Shown: positions 60,548 to 64,000 of the stretch, in pieces
Numbering within the stretch: the first letter of the stretch is position 1
Layout: each line of letters opens with the position of its first letter
NCBI GenBank assembly: GCA_964606895.1
Contig: CAZSHX010000016.1
Coordinates: 4,924-68,923, forward strand
Source of the DNA: CAZSHX01 sp964606895
GTDB lineage: Bacteria > Bacteroidota > Ignavibacteria > Kapaibacteriales > UBA2268
Reading direction: 5' to 3'
Length of the DNA stretch: 64,000 bases
The notes under the pieces: model-generated
Seen by the model: the letters and a program-made list of their open reading frames with translations, nothing else
Told to the model about the DNA's origin: nothing
Database searches by the model: none
Position numbers and translations under genes: made by a program

Positions 60548-61690
60548 CTGAAAGCCGAACGAGGTCATATAGACTGGTACATATTTTTGGCGGTTGTGGG
60601 CTTAATGCTTTTCAGCATTGCTTTCGTATATAGTGCCAGTGCCTCCATTGCCGAATCCCGCTTTGGCTCTGCCGAAAGATTTTTCTGGAGCCACAGCTTC
60701 AAAATTCTGATTGCTTTGGTTGCCCTTTTTGCGGCATCAAAGATTGATTACCATATTCTGGAGAAAGTTTCAAAGCCGTTCATCTTTCTCGCTCTTGTGC
60801 CGCTCGTTCTGGTTTTCATTATCGGAACGCCGATTAATGGTGCTTACAGGTGGCTGAGTCTCGGTTTTTTCAGCTTTCAGCCTTCGGAACTTGCCAAATT
60901 CGCTTTGGTGATTCATTTCTCCACACTCTTAAGCCAGCGGCAGGAGGTCATCAAGGACTTCAAATACGGAATGCTTCCGTTGCTGTCTTGGGTATTGGCT
61001 GTGTGCCTTCTGATTGCCTTACAGCCGAATTTTTCCACAGCATTTGTAATTTACGTTATTTCGGTGGCGATGATGTATATCGGCAACGTAAATCTCAAAC
61101 ATCTTCTCGTGGCATTGCTAATCTCGCTTGGAGCGGCAGGTGCTTACGGCATTTCGGCTCCATACAGAATGCAGAGGATTCTGTCCTTTATCGGACTTGC
61201 AACAAATCCCGACGAAATAACCGAAGTGAATTTTCAGATTCAGCAGGCAATAATTGCTTTCGGCAACGGAGGGTTCTTCGGCTTGGGACCGGGACAGAGC
61301 CGTCAGAGCCATTTGTTTCTGCCTGAATCTTACGGTGACTTCATATTTTCAATTATCGGCGAAGAATACGGTTTTTTCGGAGTAACACTAATTCTGGCTG
61401 TCTTTCTACTGATTTTCTGGAGGGGGCTGAAAATCTCAAAACGAGCTCCTGACCTGTTCGGACATTATCTTGCTTTTGGCATAACCTTTACATTTGCCCT
61501 CTACACATTAGTAAGTGCAGGAGTAAATTGCGGACTTTTTCCCACGACAGGATTGCCGATGCCTTTTGTCAGCTACGGCGGAACGGCAGTAATAATCTAC
61601 GGTGCGGCGATGGGAGTGTTGTTGAATATCTCATCACAGTCAGGCATCTTTCCAAAAGCAAATATTCCGAAAGAGGAAGAGATACTGTAA
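60548..61690 (+). CDS. ftsW: FtsW/RodA (SEDS) peptidoglycan glycosyltransferase, likely CTG start
   Basis: 380 residues with about ten membrane segments. The SEDS motifs YRWLSLGFFSFQPSE, GGFFGLGPGQSRQ, and GLPMPFVSYGGTA (about 325-338) mark an FtsW-type septal polymerase. The only in-frame ATG or TTG (60587) lies inside the first membrane helix. I therefore choose CTG 60548, which follows AGAGGGGGA at normal spacing and restores the usual KAERGHIDWYIFLAVV start. Begins 25 bp after murD. Call of FtsW over RodA rests on the murD neighbour. Confidence 0.9.
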   Translation: MKAERGHIDWYIFLAVVGLMLFSIAFVYSASASIAESRFGSAERFFWSHSFKILIALVALFAASKIDYHILEKVSKPFIFLALVPLVLVFIIGTPINGAYRWLSLGFFSFQPSELAKFALVIHFSTLLSQRQEVIKDFKYGMLPLLSWVLAVCLLIALQPNFSTAFVIYVISVAMMYIGNVNLKHLLVALLISLGAAGAYGISAPYRMQRILSFIGLATNPDEITEVNFQIQQAIIAFGNGGFFGLGPGQSRQSHLFLPESYGDFIFSIIGEEYGFFGVTLILAVFLLIFWRGLKISKRAPDLFGHYLAFGITFTFALYTLVSAGVNCGLFPTTGLPMPFVSYGGTAVIIYGAAMGVLLNISSQSGIFPKANIPKEEEIL

Positions 61691-61698
61691 TGACTTTT

Positions 61699-61742
61699 AA
61701 AGTATTTGGATTGTAAATCATTTTCAATTAGCTTTGCAATGA
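61699..61742 (+). repeat. 44-bp exact direct repeat, copy 1
   Basis: Begins AAAGTATTTGGATTGTAAAT and ends TTAGCTTTGCAATGA. An identical copy is at 63108-63151, 1409 bp further on. The two flank a pair of small lipoprotein genes. Confidence 0.95.
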
Positions 61743-61780
61743 AGAAAGTAAGATTTGAAGAAATTTGTTTTGAATAAAAT

Positions 61781-61918
61781 ATGGCAAAACTTGAATTGGA
61801 ATGGGACAAAAATAAGGCATTAAGTAATCTTCAGAAACATATGATTCCAAAAATTGCAATAAACTTACAGGTTAACAGATGTAAGTTCAGAGCAGTTTTT
61901 GAGAATAATTTGGAATAA
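61781..61918 (+). pseudogene. BrnT-like toxin fragment
   Basis: A 45-codon frame from ATG to stop. The start LELEWDKNKALSNLQKH matches the N-terminal pattern (F-WD-K---N--KH) of BrnT-family ribonuclease toxins (DUF497, about 90 residues); the rest departs from it and the C-terminal catalytic part is missing. No BrnA antitoxin follows. Interpreted as a remnant. Confidence 0.6.
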
Positions 61919-61957
61919 TGTTAATTATCCACGGCAATATAAAGTGAGGATAAAGGA

Positions 61958-62392
61958 ATGAAAAATTTGATAATCATTTTATCAATGATAATATTTGTGT
62001 CTTCTTGTCAAAAAGGAGCCGAAGGAAACTATATTTTTATTAAAAAAGCTTTAGAATTTCCTGATTCTCTTTCAATTATTTTGCTTGATACGTCTATAAT
62101 ATCAAATTCTTATATCAATAATAATTATGATTATGAAAGCAATCAGAGGATAATTAGTTTTATTAAAAAGTATTTTAAACATGACTTTAAAATCCATAGA
62201 GATGAAATTCATATGCTTGTCGGTCTTAAGTTTGAAGATTTGTATGAAATTCATGATGTTATTCTAATAAGTCTTTATGACTCAACAAAGAAATTGCATT
62301 TCATTTTTGGGGATGAAAAACACAATAGACATTGGAAATTAGAAGACATTGAAATAATTGACAACCCTCGGGAAAATACTATACAAGATTGA
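61958..62392 (+). CDS. Small lipoprotein, family with 25971-26429 and 63215
   Basis: 144 residues. Signal peptide with lipobox VSSC (Cys at 17). The body (about 20-140) includes EGNYIFIKKALEFPDSLSI, a helix, and the C-terminal FIFGDEKHNRHWKLEDIEI. It aligns fully with the frameshifted gene at 25971-26429. SD AAAGGA. The family's function is unknown; the final strand pair looks like a small alpha/beta (NTF2-like) fold, which is only a guess. Intact member of an array of related genes. Confidence 0.75.
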   Translation: MKNLIIILSMIIFVSSCQKGAEGNYIFIKKALEFPDSLSIILLDTSIISNSYINNNYDYESNQRIISFIKKYFKHDFKIHRDEIHMLVGLKFEDLYEIHDVILISLYDSTKKLHFIFGDEKHNRHWKLEDIEIIDNPRENTIQD

Positions 62393-62420
62393 ACATAACA
62401 GCAATTTTAAAGGAAATAAA

Positions 62421-62867
62421 ATGAAAATTCTAATTTTAATTTTAAGTTTAATGTTTTTCACTCAATATTCAAAAAGTAGTGATTTTGAAAATACATTATA
62501 TCTACAAAATGATTTGGTTCTAATTGACTCATTAGTAAAAAACCCAGAGTATATTTATATTATACTATCAGATTCTAGTAAATTAGAGATAAATAAACTA
62601 AGTTATTATGATAGACAAGGTTTCCCGAAAAAATTCATTAAGTATTTTAAAGATAATGATTTTAAAAAATATTCAATCGATTTATTTCATGTTGTTCCTG
62701 AAATAAAAGATTGCAAAATCGAATATTTTATTTCTAAAATAATTATCAAAAGCAAGAAAACGAATAAAAGATGTGAATTCGCATTCAAATATTATCCAGA
62801 TATTTATTATCCAAAACTTGTATTTATACATTTATTTTTTTCTAATGAACAGTTATGGGATGATTAG
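62421..62867 (+). CDS. Small secreted protein, divergent paralogue
   Basis: 148 residues from ATG 62421 (AAAGGAAATAAA upstream; an earlier in-frame ATG at 62358 lies inside the previous gene). Signal peptide (1-20). No lipobox Cys. The order NPEYIYIILSDSS, KKFIKYFKDNDFKKYSIDL and CEFAFKYYPDIYYPKLVFI parallels the upstream lipoprotein, so I place it in the same family with lower confidence. Starts 28 bp after that gene's stop; probably cotranscribed. Confidence 0.65.
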   Translation: MKILILILSLMFFTQYSKSSDFENTLYLQNDLVLIDSLVKNPEYIYIILSDSSKLEINKLSYYDRQGFPKKFIKYFKDNDFKKYSIDLFHVVPEIKDCKIEYFISKIIIKSKKTNKRCEFAFKYYPDIYYPKLVFIHLFFSNEQLWDD

Positions 62868-62875
62868 AAAATTAT

Positions 62876-63090
62876 ACGAGCATCGGCGTTACCGATAATC
62901 ACCACTGAGCAGAAGAGAGCAGAAACGGCTTTACTACTCGCCACATGGGGATTCCTGCGGCAGAGTTCACCTTTGGGAATATTATCTGCTGGGAGCTTAC
63001 GGCGGCTTGCGGTTTATAAAGGCAGGCAGACTGCCGATTCGACTTCCTTCCAAACGGGCTGAAGGTAGTGAAAGAGAAACGGGATAAAAT
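62876..63090. other. GC-rich island with ATCGG-CCGAT hairpin
   Basis: About 215 bp with near 50% GC, against well under 35% around it. It contains ATCGG-N5-CCGAT (62882-62896) and GGCA/TGCC hairpins. Both strands are open for about 65 codons, but neither frame has a ribosome-binding site or looks like a known protein. Possibly part of an inserted element or a structured RNA. Confidence 0.45.
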
Positions 63091-63107
63091 TTCGATGAAA
63101 CCCAATA

Positions 63108-63151
63108 AAAGTATTTGGATTGTAAATCATTTTCAATTAGCTTTGCAATGA
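63108..63151 (+). repeat. 44-bp exact direct repeat, copy 2
   Basis: Identical to 61699-61742, also in the upstream region of a lipoprotein gene of the same family. Confidence 0.95.
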
Positions 63152-63214
63152 GCAAATTGAGATTCTGTTTAACATATTCAATAAAAAAGAAAGATTAAAA
63201 ATGTCGCCGGCTAT

Positions 63215-63615
63215 ATGAAAAACAAATTTTTAATATTATCATTTATCATTTTTCTGACATCCTGTTCGACTTATTTAGATTACGATAAAAAGAACAATGA
63301 TATTTCTAAATATCAACTGATTGAAAAAATACTTAAAACCCCGGAAGTCTTATTTGAAATCTGTGAAGAAGATTCCATAATTGACGAGTTTTATATTAAA
63401 AATTTCTGCACTAAGGGATCTATTAAGAGGTCTATATCTTGGCTAACAAGGAATTTTCGAGGTAGAAACCTTATTTAAAAGATGGACTTGATAAATTAAA
63501 TAGGCATCAAATTAGAATACAAAATGCTGAGTCAAAAGATTCGGTTACATTTATTTTTAAAAAAATTAATGACCGGTGGTTATTGCATGATTTTTATAGC
63601 GAATTAGTTTATTAA
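63215..63615 (+). pseudogene. Frameshifted small lipoprotein of the same family
   Basis: Starts MKNKFLILSFIIFLTSC (lipobox LTSC) and is open to 63478. The homologous end continues in the -1 frame from about 63469 to the stop at 63615 (RIQNAESKDSVTFIFKKI, then NDRWLLHDFYSELVY), matching the FIFGDEKHNRHWKLEDIEI part of 61958-62392. One frameshift between 63460 and 63478 is needed; no standard slippery sequence is present there. Confidence 0.75.
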
Positions 63616-63728
63616 TTGATATTTAAAAAATGTATCTTTAACTATAAATATTCACAAAGTATCTGCTGTCAGCTGGAAAAAAGATCATACCTCAAAAATT
63701 CTAAAAATGTTATTTTTACCTCATTCCC
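63616..63728. other. Spacer
   Basis: A/T-rich, with no gene or hairpin seen; joins the lipoprotein remnant to repeat copy D. Confidence 0.3.
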
Positions 63729-64000
63729 ATAGCAATAAATAATCATTATATTCGTTAATCTTTTGAACACGTTCATTGAAATATAAGAACCTCACCCCAA
63801 ACCTCTCCGAGGGAGATGGCGATAAGAATTTGCATCTTTGCATCTTTTTTCATCCAATGATGCAATCAGTTAAATCTTGTTATTTGAAATAATATCAATA
63901 GGTTTGGCGATAAATAATTGCATCTTTTACATAATTATTTTTGAGGATGCAATGCAATTTGGGAAAAGAAAAAAATCCGATTTCGCGTAGCGAAATAATG
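63729..64000 (-). repeat. Dispersed repeat family, copy D (inverted)
   Basis: The complement of copy A over its whole length: ATAGCAATAAATAATCATTAT at its left end, then GAACGTTC-like, AACCTCACCCC, GAGGGAGA, TTGCATCTTTGCATC, GTTATTTGAAATAATATCAAT, GATGCAATGCAA and CCGATTTCG-GTAGC at the window edge. It may continue beyond the window. Confidence 0.88.

Noticed and set aside
62899..63105. 68-codon minus-strand frame in the GC-rich island
   Set aside because: No ribosome-binding site, overlaps hairpins and the 44-bp repeat approach; open frames on both strands are expected at this base composition.
61699..63151. 44-bp repeats as integron attC sites
   Set aside because: No GTTRRRY/RYYYAAC core pair and no integrase gene in the window.
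63455..63485. Programmed -1 frameshift in the lipoprotein at 63215
   Set aside because: There is no X-XXY-YYZ slippery site in the right frame and no downstream hairpin; a second family member is also broken, so decay is simpler.

Overview
The window looks like a low-GC genome of the Bacteroidota/Ignavibacteriota side of the tree, most likely a Candidatus Kapabacteria-type organism (inference). The basis is six secreted proteins ending in type IX secretion (T9SS) sorting domains, a DUF2723 membrane protein, a periplasmic M28 peptidase, and promoters of the form TTG-N20-TAnnTTTG, the primary promoter type known from Bacteroidota. I see no tRNA, rRNA or CRISPR array.

Layout. 1-4.4 kb: a cut gene, an SDR-like gene, a repeat-rich spacer and two T9SS proteins. 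4.8-13.3 kb: housekeeping genes (recO, CNNM/CorC transporter, a zinc-finger RecA-like ATPase, DUF2723, GT2, RNase HI, VirK-like), with a candidate small RNA at about 6.96-7.04 kb. 13.4-24.2 kb: three large minus-strand envelope or adhesin-like genes. 24.4-28.7 kb: an M50-like protease, a decayed lipoprotein locus, an ISL3-family insertion sequence and a toxin-antitoxin pair. 28.8-33.4 kb: SDR, M28 peptidase and DUF1684. 33.6-38.7 kb: two more T9SS proteins, a zinc-finger antitoxin with a toxin remnant, pyrophosphatase and a lipoprotein. 38.8-50.3 kb: four sensor histidine kinases, three in one apparent operon. 50.4-59 kb: a T9SS relic, porin, secreted M3 peptidase, TauE-type exporter, a restriction-modification pair and a TamA/BamA-like protein. 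59.2-61.7 kb: murD-ftsW. 61.7-64 kb: an array of small paralogous lipoproteins with duplicated and broken members.

The most unusual theme is short palindromic DNA embedded in frame in coding sequence. Four T9SS sorting domains carry palindrome-encoded peptides at the same two loops, different palindrome types filling the same loop in different genes. Three paralogous histidine kinases carry palindrome-encoded peptides at one identical site of the ATPase domain, while the fourth kinase has none. The same or related palindromes also occur between genes. A second theme is a dispersed repeat of about 280 bp (five full or partial copies), always in the same orientation relative to the 3' end of the neighbouring gene. 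Next to two of these copies lie frameshifted members of one uncharacterised lipoprotein family.
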